DNA from: a virus
Virus record (IMG/VR): IMGVR_UViG_3300032116_000972
Coordinates: 1-29,768 of that record
Direction: 5' to 3' (one strand)
DNA: 29,768 nucleotides
Part shown: positions 5,673-12,865 of the stretch, one piece after another
Position numbering within the stretch: position 1 is the stretch's first letter
Layout of the letters: each line of letters begins with the position of its first letter
Translations under genes and position numbers: made by a program
Notes under the pieces: model-generated
Database searches by the model: none
Told to the model about the DNA's origin: nothing
The model's input: only the letters and a program-made list of their open reading frames with translations

Positions 5673-6181
5673 ACGTAAAGACCGTTAAAATATCCGAGGT
5701 TAAGCAAAACCCGAACAACCCGCGAACGATACGCGACGATAAATTCGAGCGGCTTGTTACCTCGATTAAAGCGTTCCCCGAAATGCTTAACATACGCCCT
5801 ATCGTAGTTAATAACGATATGGTAGTTTTAGGCGGTAATATGCGCTTGAAAGCGTGCCGCGAGGCTGGGCTTAAACAAGTGCCTATAATCGTTGCAGGAG
5901 AACTAACCGAAGAGCAACAGCGTGAATTTATAATCAAAGACAACGTAAGCGGCGGCGAGTGGGATTGGAGCGCATTAACGAGCGAATGGGATACTGAGCA
6001 GCTCGAAGAGTGGGGCTTGGATATACCTAAATTTGATACAAACGATGAAATAGAGGATTTATCAGAAACAATTAAGGAACTTTTCAGAATAGAGTTAATC
6101 TGTAAAGATGAGGAACACCAAGAAAACACATATAATAAATTGATTGAACAAGGATACGAATGCCGACTTTTGACATTATAA
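5669..6181 (+). CDS. ParB/sulfiredoxin-fold protein
   Basis: A 170-aa protein. Residues 1-95 form a ParB-N-like domain: NPNNPRTIRDDKFERLV near 14-30, IRPIVVNNDMVVLGGNMRLKACREAG near 43-67, and LTEEQQREFIIKDNV near 78-95, followed by WDWSALTSEWD and EEWGLDIP. This is the type found in phages near methylase and terminase genes, where it is thought to bind DNA or act as a nuclease. From about codon 117 onward the DNA becomes much more AT-rich, in line with the ABC/GNAT genes that follow, so the C-terminus may have come with them. The end overlaps the ABC gene by 22 bases. Confidence 0.8.
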   Translation: MNVKTVKISEVKQNPNNPRTIRDDKFERLVTSIKAFPEMLNIRPIVVNNDMVVLGGNMRLKACREAGLKQVPIIVAGELTEEQQREFIIKDNVSGGEWDWSALTSEWDTEQLEEWGLDIPKFDTNDEIEDLSETIKELFRIELICKDEEHQENTYNKLIEQGYECRLLTL

Positions 6182-6777
6182 AACAAGTTAAACCGAAAAA
6201 AACATTTCGGGTCGCTTCAATTTTAGGCAAATTTGATTTACAATCAGAAAATATAATTGAGCGATTTGAAGGTAATATTGATTTGCCTGATAAATGGCAA
6301 ATAGGTTTAATAGTCGGCAAAAGCGGAACAGGCAAAACAACGATAGCAAAACAACTTTTTCCAAATAGCTATATTACAGCGTATGAATATAAAAACGAAA
6401 CTGTATTAGACGATATGCCGAAATCTTGCAGCGTTGAGGAGATTACATCCGCATTTAATTCCGTAGGATTTAGCAGTCCACCAAGCTGGTTAAAGCCGTA
6501 TTCAGTTTTAAGCAACGGACAAAAGATGCGCGTTGACCTCGCAAGAGCAATTTTAGAAAACGAAAAGCTATTTGTTTTTGATGAATTTACTAGCGTAGTG
6601 GATAGAAACGTTGCTCAAATTGGTTCGTTCGCAATGCAAAAAGCTATAAGAAAAACAGATAAACAGTTCATAGCCGTTACCTGTCATCTTGATGTAAAAG
6701 ATTGGCTATTGCCCGATTGGATATTTGATACAGATACGATGACCTTTCAAAATTTTGAAGGGCAAAAAAAAAAATAG
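6160..6777 (+). CDS. ABC-type ATPase domain (first half of an ABC-GNAT protein)
   Basis: A 205-aa ABC ATPase without membrane segments. Walker A is GKSGTGKT (53-60), the signature is LSNGQ (117-121), Walker B is LFVFDEF (137-143, with E142), the D-loop is SVVD and the switch His is H176 in AVTCHLDV. All catalytic motifs are present. The soluble form, next to ParB and GNAT genes, argues for a DNA- or protein-directed machine rather than a transporter. The ORF ends inside an A11 run (6764-6774) and the GNAT domain continues in the +1 frame. I recall one-piece ABC-GNAT proteins with this order, so this looks like a split or slippage-joined member. Confidence 0.85.
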   Translation: MPTFDIIKQVKPKKTFRVASILGKFDLQSENIIERFEGNIDLPDKWQIGLIVGKSGTGKTTIAKQLFPNSYITAYEYKNETVLDDMPKSCSVEEITSAFNSVGFSSPPSWLKPYSVLSNGQKMRVDLARAILENEKLFVFDEFTSVVDRNVAQIGSFAMQKAIRKTDKQFIAVTCHLDVKDWLLPDWIFDTDTMTFQNFEGQKKK

Positions 6778-7231
6778 ACCAGCCATACGATTTGAAATAT
6801 TCCAAACATCGGATAAAACAATATGGAAAATGTTTGCTAAACATCACTATTTAAGTCATACGCATAATAATGCTGCAAATGTATTTGTGGCTACTGTAAA
6901 TGATGAAATAGCAGGTTTCATAAGTATATTACACTTTCCACACCCTAAAGCAAAAAACATAAAAAGAGTTCACAGATTAGTTATATTGCCTGATTATCAA
7001 GGTATTGGAATAGGAATTAAACTATTAAATCATGTAGGAAGTATATATAAAAAACAAAAAGATAGATATACAATAGCGACTTCCTCGCCAAGTTTAGTAT
7101 ACGCATTAAAAAAAAGCAATGAATGGGCGTGTATAAGATTTGGAAGAACTAAAGAAACTGGTAAGACTTCAAAACAATTAAAAGGAACTACCTCAAAAGA
7201 GCGAATAACCGTTTCGTTTGAAATGATATAA
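6755..7231 (+). CDS. GNAT acetyltransferase domain (second half of an ABC-GNAT protein)
   Basis: Residues 9-35 (RPAIRFEIF to HHYLSH) form a conserved entry segment. The acetyl-CoA-binding motif is VILPDYQGIGIGIKL (76-90), where Q-G-I-G-I-G matches the GNAT motif A. The core is intact, but there is no good start: the ORF opens at TTG 6755 in the end of the ABC gene, and the first ATG lies beyond the conserved beginning. Translation as a C-terminal fusion after one-base slippage on A11 is the simplest reading. HHY-x-S motifs occur in Mom-type base-modifying acyltransferases as I recall, so DNA modification is a possible but unproven role. Confidence 0.75.
   Translation: MKGKKKNRPAIRFEIFQTSDKTIWKMFAKHHYLSHTHNNAANVFVATVNDEIAGFISILHFPHPKAKNIKRVHRLVILPDYQGIGIGIKLLNHVGSIYKKQKDRYTIATSSPSLVYALKKSNEWACIRFGRTKETGKTSKQLKGTTSKERITVSFEMI
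6764..6774 (+). other. A11 homopolymer at the ABC/GNAT junction
   Basis: Eleven consecutive A residues precede TAG 6775-6777. Loss of one A (or gain of two) joins the ABC frame to the GNAT frame without an intervening stop, giving a protein of about 360 residues. This may be a transcriptional slippage site, a real mutation, or a sequencing error. Confidence 0.75.
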
Positions 7232-7252
7232 ACAACGTAAATACAACGAACC

Positions 7253-7570
7253 ATGCCAAGTAAAGGAAAAGGCAAGATAGAGCCACGATGGAAAAAGGGA
7301 GAAAGCGGAAACCCGAACGGAAGACCGCGTAAACTACCCGAACTTCATGTATTACTTGCAGATGTACTAGGCGAAGAAAAGGACGGTATAACAGCCGGCG
7401 AAGCTATTTTAAAAGCATTAAGAGCGAAAGCATCGAAAGGCGATGTAAGAGCGGCAGAGGTACTTTTAGACCGCGCTTATGGCAAGCCGAAGCAAAGTAT
7501 AGATAATAACATCACTACAACCGAGCCGCTCGTTATTGTGCGAACCGAACCGAGTAAGCCGAATGAATGA
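7253..7570 (+). CDS. DUF5681 protein, putative terminase small subunit
   Basis: A 105-aa protein starting with a basic segment and the DUF5681 hallmark WKKGESGNPNGRPRKLP (about residues 13-29), followed by helices (EAILKALRAKASKGDVRAAE) and YGKPKQS. DUF5681 proteins commonly lie directly before large terminase genes in phages, as here with a 4-base overlap (7567-7570), which supports a DNA-recognition role in packaging. The function remains inferred. The intergenic gap before it (7232-7252) shows no clear promoter. Confidence 0.75.
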   Translation: MPSKGKGKIEPRWKKGESGNPNGRPRKLPELHVLLADVLGEEKDGITAGEAILKALRAKASKGDVRAAEVLLDRAYGKPKQSIDNNITTTEPLVIVRTEPSKPNE

Positions 7571-8844
7571 AGTTTACATTAACCGAAACACAAACGACCG
7601 CGTACGATTACGCCGTAGAAGGTAGTAAACGCGTTATTGTTTTCGGGGGCGCGATACGTGGCGGTAAAACATATTGGCTATTATTAACCCTAACCTCTTT
7701 GTGTTTAACGTACCCGCGTTCGAGGTGGGCGGTTATTCGTAAAAGCCTACCCGACTTAAAGCGTACCACGTTTCCGAGCTTCGCCTCGATAATGATGGAC
7801 GGGGTAAGTAACTACGTTAAGAACTGGAATAGGGAAACGAACGTTATAACATTCACAAACGGTTCGGAGCTTATCTTTATGGCTGAATCATTCGACGATG
7901 ATAAAGACCTTAACCGCTTTAGGGGTTTAGAGATTAACGGCGCGGGCTTGGACGAAGTAAACGAACTGCAAGAGGTAACATTCTACAAAGTTCAGGAACG
8001 TATCGGAAGTTGGAACAAAGCACACGGCAAGCCGCCCATCGTTTGCCTTGCAACGTGCAACCCCGCACAAAACTGGGTTAAGTCGATTATATACAATCGT
8101 TACCGGGAAAACACCCTACCCGAACGGTGGGCGTACATACCGAGCCGCATAACAGATAACCCACACATCGCACCCGAATACCTCGAAGCGTTAAAAGAAT
8201 TACCGCCTATTCAATACGCTCGATTTGTTGAGGGCGACTGGGATGTATTAGACGACGTTGCTAACCCGTTCCTATACGCGTGGGATGACGATAAGCACAT
8301 CGATGATAGCGCTAACCATAACCCGCACCTACCGACGTTTATAAGCGTAGATTTCAATATTAACCCGCTTTGCGCTTTAGTAATTCAAAACGTTGGCAGC
8401 GCGGCTCGGGTATTGGACGAAATAAAGATTGAGCGCGGCTCGATAGATGCGTTCTGCGATGCGGTCGATGCTTTAAACATACCGACGGGACTTATACGAA
8501 TAACGGGCGACGCTATGGGCAAAGGCGGTACGATACAGGAACGCGATAACTCGAGCGCATACATTCAGATTAAACGCCGCCTCAAGTTAGCCGACAATCA
8601 AATAATAATACCAGCGAACCCGCGCCACGTTAACAGCCGTATCGATTGCAACACGGCGTTAAAGAAACTCGATATAAAGGTAAACTCAAAGAAATGTAAG
8701 GGTTTTGTATTTGATGCAAAGCAGGTACAATGCAATGCAGAGGGGCAAATCATAAAGAGCAATCGTAAAAACCTAACCGAACGCGCCGATTATTTAGATT
8801 GTTTTCGTTACTTTGTAAACGCAATTTTAAAACGATACCTATGA
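7567..8844 (+). CDS. terL: terminase large subunit
   Basis: A 425-aa packaging motor and nuclease. The ATPase half shows Walker A GGAIRGGKT (27-35), Walker B in INGAGLDEVNE with D129/E130, and the coupling motif LATCNPA (161-167). The nuclease half shows FISVDFN with D262, RITGDAMGKG with D315, and a C-terminal acidic site in ADYLDCFRYF with D411, giving the RNase H-like triad. Length is normal for the family. It packages DNA through the portal, but here the portal gene lies 10 kb downstream with the entire tail module in between. Confidence 0.95.
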   Translation: MKFTLTETQTTAYDYAVEGSKRVIVFGGAIRGGKTYWLLLTLTSLCLTYPRSRWAVIRKSLPDLKRTTFPSFASIMMDGVSNYVKNWNRETNVITFTNGSELIFMAESFDDDKDLNRFRGLEINGAGLDEVNELQEVTFYKVQERIGSWNKAHGKPPIVCLATCNPAQNWVKSIIYNRYRENTLPERWAYIPSRITDNPHIAPEYLEALKELPPIQYARFVEGDWDVLDDVANPFLYAWDDDKHIDDSANHNPHLPTFISVDFNINPLCALVIQNVGSAARVLDEIKIERGSIDAFCDAVDALNIPTGLIRITGDAMGKGGTIQERDNSSAYIQIKRRLKLADNQIIIPANPRHVNSRIDCNTALKKLDIKVNSKKCKGFVFDAKQVQCNAEGQIIKSNRKNLTERADYLDCFRYFVNAILKRYL

Positions 8845-9194
8845 GCGTTTGTACACCTTGTTTCGATTCAGGCATTCAGGTAGCCTATTGCAACGGCGGT
8901 ATTCAATTCGGGTATGTAGAACCCGAAACCGAGTTTGTAGTGGTATTAAAGCACAATGCTACTAACCGCGTTCAAACGTTTAGCGTTACGTCTGATGTCG
9001 ATGGGCTGTTAACTATAAACAATGCAAAGATAGATAACGGGCAGGGCTACACTATTAAGCTCGGTTCATGTGGTGAGTTTACAATATGCGAAACGGCTTA
9101 CGATTGTATTAGCTTTAGCGTGGCGAATATTGAAACCGATGCTGAAGAGTTGCCAGTAATTAACTTAATGGAATGTATCGAATGCGCAGGATAG
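8841..9194 (+). CDS. hypothetical virion-region protein, 117 aa
   Basis: ATG 8841 overlaps the terminase stop as ATGA, the start mode used throughout this genome; a longer frame from 8799 has no good start. The protein is beta-rich and contains paired cysteines near both ends (CTPC, and MECIECAG at the terminus). The middle resembles an Ig-like or carbohydrate-binding beta-sandwich (VEPETEFVVVLKHN, GQGYTIKLGSCGEFTICE). It may be a minor virion or tail component; no family recognised. Confidence 0.65.
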   Translation: MSVCTPCFDSGIQVAYCNGGIQFGYVEPETEFVVVLKHNATNRVQTFSVTSDVDGLLTINNAKIDNGQGYTIKLGSCGEFTICETAYDCISFSVANIETDAEELPVINLMECIECAG

Positions 9195-9391
9195 GTACAA
9201 TTATTCGCGGTTGGTGGTTTTGGATAACTGCTAACAAAGAGGCAAACGAACTAAGCGAAACGCGAACGCCTATTTGTAACGTTTGCCAGCATAAAAACAA
9301 AGCATTAAACCTTTGTACGGCGTGCGGTTGTTTCCTACCCGCTAAAACGCGGGTTAAAGATGCTGAATGCCCGCACGATTATTGGAGTTAG
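9173..9391 (+). CDS. zinc-ribbon protein, 72 aa
   Basis: Basic N-terminal segment with aromatic residues (IIRGWWFWI), then CNVCQHKN with C35/C38, and LNLCTACGCFLPAKTRVKDA with C48, C51 and C53, plus C66. This four-or-more-Cys ribbon ending in CGCFLPAKTR resembles small phage zinc proteins encoded in morphogenesis regions. It probably binds Zn2+; the partner is unknown. It overlaps the preceding gene by 22 bases. Confidence 0.7.
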   Translation: MYRMRRIGTIIRGWWFWITANKEANELSETRTPICNVCQHKNKALNLCTACGCFLPAKTRVKDAECPHDYWS

Positions 9392-9393
9392 AT

Positions 9394-9657
9394 ATGACTG
9401 GGTTCATCCTCTGCAAAGCGTTCCTGACCGAATCGCTCGACACCGAGGATGACACCCTGCGCGAATTAAGCGAGCGCGATATTGGGTTTGTTGAGGTACT
9501 GATAAACGTTAATGATATAAGCCACGTGTTCAGCGGCGAAAATGATGATTGCATAATCCAGCTACGTAGTGGCAGTTTAATAAAAGTAAATAATGACATT
9601 GACCACATCATTCAGCAAATTAGGCGGGCGACTGCGATTAATTTTTTCGCGCAATAA
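9394..9657 (+). CDS. small beta protein, 87 aa, tail region
   Basis: Start ATG 9394, two bases after the previous stop, is preferred over ATG 9367, which lies inside the zinc-ribbon gene. The second half, INVNDISHVFSGENDDCIIQ followed by LRSGSLIKVNNDIDHIIQQI, has the strand-strand-helix pattern of small FlbD-like proteins common in phages (a value, an asparagine-rich turn, a polar strand, a final helix). Function unknown. It overlaps the next gene by 65 bases. Confidence 0.65.
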   Translation: MTGFILCKAFLTESLDTEDDTLRELSERDIGFVEVLINVNDISHVFSGENDDCIIQLRSGSLIKVNNDIDHIIQQIRRATAINFFAQ

Positions 9658-10255
9658 ACAAAACGCCGAGCTTCCCAAATACAATTTAGTTCAGCTATTC
9701 ACTAAGGACGGGCACACCTATTACCGATTCCCAAAAGAAACAGCATTACCTCTCGAACGCTTTGCAATGAGCATGAGTTTACTCGAGCGTTTAAGTAGTG
9801 GGCTTTCAGGTAGCGAAATGGAAGCGATATTAACCGAAATGGAAAAGGCTTTAGGCGCTGGGCTAACGAACCCACGCAATGCGGCGTTAGTTGCTACCTA
9901 CATTCACGTAATACGCGAAAGGCAAAACACGGTAATACACCGCGACCTATTGTTAAACATTGCTGCGACGTGGGTAGTGCGTTCGGACGAAAACCCTGCA
10001 ATCATTAACCCCGACGTACACCAAGCTAAATTAAAAGTATTTGAGGCGATGGCAGAGGAGGGGTCGCACGATTTTTTTACAGGTTTGGATATAGAGCCGC
10101 TGAAACCCTTACTACGTATGTCGCCCGACGAATTAACGACATTATGGGAGTACAACCGAGTTCAGCTCCAAAAGCTACACGAAACGTTAGCGGCGTTGAG
10201 TTCTCACCGGGACGACGGGCAAAGCAAGCGCAAGATAAATTCAGGGAACAAGTGA
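9593..10255 (+). CDS. probable tail assembly chaperone (G-like), 220 aa
   Basis: Soluble helical protein directly upstream of a 37-aa partner and the tape-measure gene, the usual place for tail assembly chaperones. It contains LPLERFAMSMSLLERLSSGL near residue 55 and helices through LRMSPDELTTLWEYNRVQLQ near the end. The stop TGA (10253-10255) overlaps an ATG (10255-10257) in TGATG, a classic termination-reinitiation arrangement. The family is not recognised by sequence, so the role rests on position. I found no X-XXY-YYZ slippery heptamer in the overlap, so frameshifting is less likely than reinitiation. Confidence 0.5.
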   Translation: MTLTTSFSKLGGRLRLIFSRNKQNAELPKYNLVQLFTKDGHTYYRFPKETALPLERFAMSMSLLERLSSGLSGSEMEAILTEMEKALGAGLTNPRNAALVATYIHVIRERQNTVIHRDLLLNIAATWVVRSDENPAIINPDVHQAKLKVFEAMAEEGSHDFFTGLDIEPLKPLLRMSPDELTTLWEYNRVQLQKLHETLAALSSHRDDGQSKRKINSGNK

Positions 10256-10368
10256 TGCACATCGCGGGCGGTAACGTTCTCGAGTTTAAAGAATTGATGC
10301 AGTCCGATATTGACGTTTTTTTGATTAAATTTGGGGTGTTCTATAAGCAACACCACAAAGATGGCTGA
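10255..10368 (+). CDS. small partner of the tail chaperone, 37 aa
   Basis: Short ORF beginning MHIAGGNVLEFKELMQSDID, started within TGATG at the stop of the preceding gene and ending 8 bases inside the tape-measure gene. This frame is open upstream to ATG 10144, so a longer form overlapping the chaperone is formally possible. Its position corresponds to the T part of phage tail chaperone pairs, which help assemble the tail tube around the tape measure. Confidence 0.45.
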   Translation: MHIAGGNVLEFKELMQSDIDVFLIKFGVFYKQHHKDG

Positions 10369-12865
10369 AGTTCTAATTAAGTATAAAGCCGACGCGGGCG
10401 ACCTCGAAGCTACTGTTAACAAGATTAACGAAGTAAATAACGAGGCTGTTAAGTCGGCGCAAAAGGCTTCGGATAAGATTGCTACTGAATATAAAGACGC
10501 TGCCAAAAGCGCCGCCGCCGCGTTTAGTGGTGGCGAAGTAAAGAAAGCAATCGAAGGTAACACAACCGCCCTCGAACGGCTAACCAAAAGCGGCAAATCG
10601 TTAACGGGTCAGTTGCGCGGGTTAAAAGCTGAGTTAACTTTACTTGAGCAGCAAGGCAAAGATAACACCGCCGAGTTTAACCAGTTGTTAATCGCAGCCT
10701 CACGGCTCGAAGACCAAATAGGCGACACCCGCGCAAGGGTTCGAATCCTTGCATCCGATACATTCAAGTTCGATGCAGCGGTACAAGCTACGCAAGGACT
10801 GGCAGCGGGGTTTGAAGTGGCGCAAGGTGCGGCGGCTTTGTTCGGTTCTGAGAGTGAGGATTTACAAAAGGCAATCTTAAAGGTTCAGGGCGCTATCGCG
10901 GTCGCTAACGGCGTTCAGCAAATCGCAAACTTACTACTTGAGGAAAGCGCAATTAAGACGGCTGTATTAACCGCAAAGCAAGCAATCTATACTACGGTAG
11001 TCGGAACGTCTACGGGCGCGTTAAAAGCGTTTAGAATAGCGTTAGCGGCTACGGGTGTCGGTTTGTTGGTGTTAGGTTTAGTTGCTTTGGTCGAAAACTT
11101 TGATAAGGTTAAAGCCGCTCTCGAAAATTCGATACCGGGCTTTAAGACCGTAAGCAATGCAATCGGTAACGTGGTCGATACGATTAAAGAGTGGGTAGGC
11201 GCTTCGGACGATGCCGAACGCGCTGGGGCTGCATTTGAAAACGCATCTAAGCGCCAAGCCGACGCGACGAAATCAATAGTTGACGGGTACAATAGACGCA
11301 TCGAAGTTGAAAAGGCGGCGGGGCGAAATACTACACAGCTCGAGATTGAACGCGAAAAGGCGGTTATCGCAGCAAACCAAAAGATACTAAAAGACTTTCA
11401 GGCAAAGCAATCAAAAATACTCGACCTCGATAAAGAGGAGCGCGATAAGCTACTTGAAACGCAAAAGGAAGCATCGGACGCGGTGCAAGAGGCATCGAAT
11501 AATATTTTAGTTATTCGAGCAACCGCCGCAAAGGAGGCAGCCGATAAGCAAAAAGAGGAATCAAAGAAAGCCGCTGAAGCTGAAAAGAAATCAGCCGAAG
11601 AGGTTACGAAAGCCCGTGAGCAATTAGCCAAATTAGAGCAAGATGCCTTCGCTAATTCGGTAGACCAACGCGAAAAGATATTAAGCGAAAGTAATACCAA
11701 GATTGCCGAACTTGAGCAGGCGTTTATCGATAGTAAATTCGCGAAGGGTAGCGAAGAGGAAACTAAACTACAAAACGCCATACAAGCGATTAAACAAGAT
11801 GCCACTAAACAAATAGCAGATATAGACCAAAAGGCTTTAGAAGATAAGGTAGCTAAAGAAAAGGAAGCAGCCGAAAAGATTGCCGAAGAGCAAAGAGCCG
11901 CCGCCGAATCGTCTATAAATACTCAAATAAGTTTAGTTAAACGATTAGAGATTGAGCAGGGTAGTTCACTTGAGCGCCGTATTCAATTAATCAATTTAGA
12001 AGCCGACCAGCGTAAGTTAGCCGCGACCAATAGTATTAAGGATGAACAGGAGCGGGCGAATGAAATTTTACTTATTGAAGCCGAAACGCAAAAAGCGATT
12101 CAGGACGAACGTAAACAATCAGCCGATAAACAACTCGAGCAACTGGCAGAAATAGCGCAAGCGACCGCCGATTTATTCGGTAGTATAATTGAGCTGCAAG
12201 GCATACAATCGCAAAAAAGAATCGAGGAAATTAACGCGGCATCCGAAGCCGAACAATTAGCTATTGAAAAAAGTACATTAAGCGAAGCCGATAAGCAACG
12301 TAAGCTCGAAGCATTGCAATTAAGGACGGCACAAAAGGTCGCAGCCGAAAAGCGCAAGCAAGCGGTCGCAGAAAAGGCGGCGGCTATATTCGAAGCAACG
12401 ATAGGCACAGCCGTAGCGGTTGCGAAAGCTCCCGACCCTGTGCAAAAGGCTATTGCCCTCGCCGCTGGTTTGGCTCAAATTGCTATTATCGCAGCGACAC
12501 CCATACCAAAGTTTAAACGAGGAGGTATGGTAGGCGGTAAAAGCCATGAGGCGGGCGGTACGTTAATCGAAGCCGAGCGCGGTGAGTTTGTGGTTAACCG
12601 CAATGCAGTAAGCCGCCACCGTAGCGAATTGGATGCTTTAAACACCTCAAGCGCGGCGTTTAAACGTTTAATCGATGAACGTTACGTCCGCCCTGCATTA
12701 AATTACTATATGGGCAAAAAGGAGCGCCCTATTAACGTCAATGCTTCGCTAAATAGTAAATCTATGGAGCGAGAAATAAAAGGTATGAGGCGCGACCTAA
12801 AGCGCAATAAAACGATAGTTAATTTTAACGGCAACGATTCGCGGTATTCATGGCATCTGAATTAA
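10361..12865 (+). CDS. tail tape measure protein
   Basis: An 834-aa protein from ATG 10361, chosen over TTG 10331 because it directly precedes the conserved start MAEVLIKYKADAGDLEATV. It has long coiled coils, a hydrophobic segment near residues 225-247 (ATGVGLLVLGLVALVENF), a second one near 697-717, and the C-terminal pattern FKRGGMVGGKSHEAGGTLIE then RGEFVVNRNAV that is typical of Bacteroidota phage tape measures. At about 0.15 nm per residue the tail would be near 125 nm. Ala/Glu/Lys-rich heptads cover residues 360-660. It follows chaperone candidates and overlaps the next tail gene by 16 bases. Confidence 0.9.
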   Translation: MAEVLIKYKADAGDLEATVNKINEVNNEAVKSAQKASDKIATEYKDAAKSAAAAFSGGEVKKAIEGNTTALERLTKSGKSLTGQLRGLKAELTLLEQQGKDNTAEFNQLLIAASRLEDQIGDTRARVRILASDTFKFDAAVQATQGLAAGFEVAQGAAALFGSESEDLQKAILKVQGAIAVANGVQQIANLLLEESAIKTAVLTAKQAIYTTVVGTSTGALKAFRIALAATGVGLLVLGLVALVENFDKVKAALENSIPGFKTVSNAIGNVVDTIKEWVGASDDAERAGAAFENASKRQADATKSIVDGYNRRIEVEKAAGRNTTQLEIEREKAVIAANQKILKDFQAKQSKILDLDKEERDKLLETQKEASDAVQEASNNILVIRATAAKEAADKQKEESKKAAEAEKKSAEEVTKAREQLAKLEQDAFANSVDQREKILSESNTKIAELEQAFIDSKFAKGSEEETKLQNAIQAIKQDATKQIADIDQKALEDKVAKEKEAAEKIAEEQRAAAESSINTQISLVKRLEIEQGSSLERRIQLINLEADQRKLAATNSIKDEQERANEILLIEAETQKAIQDERKQSADKQLEQLAEIAQATADLFGSIIELQGIQSQKRIEEINAASEAEQLAIEKSTLSEADKQRKLEALQLRTAQKVAAEKRKQAVAEKAAAIFEATIGTAVAVAKAPDPVQKAIALAAGLAQIAIIAATPIPKFKRGGMVGGKSHEAGGTLIEAERGEFVVNRNAVSRHRSELDALNTSSAAFKRLIDERYVRPALNYYMGKKERPINVNASLNSKSMEREIKGMRRDLKRNKTIVNFNGNDSRYSWHLN

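Noticed and set aside
5647-6186. 179-codon minus-strand open frame
   Set aside because: Antisense to the ParB-like gene, Ser/Leu-rich shadow composition, no start signals.
10144-10255. -1 frameshift joining the tail chaperone to its small partner
   Set aside because: No X-XXY-YYZ heptamer in frame within the overlap; TGATG reinitiation is the simpler explanation.
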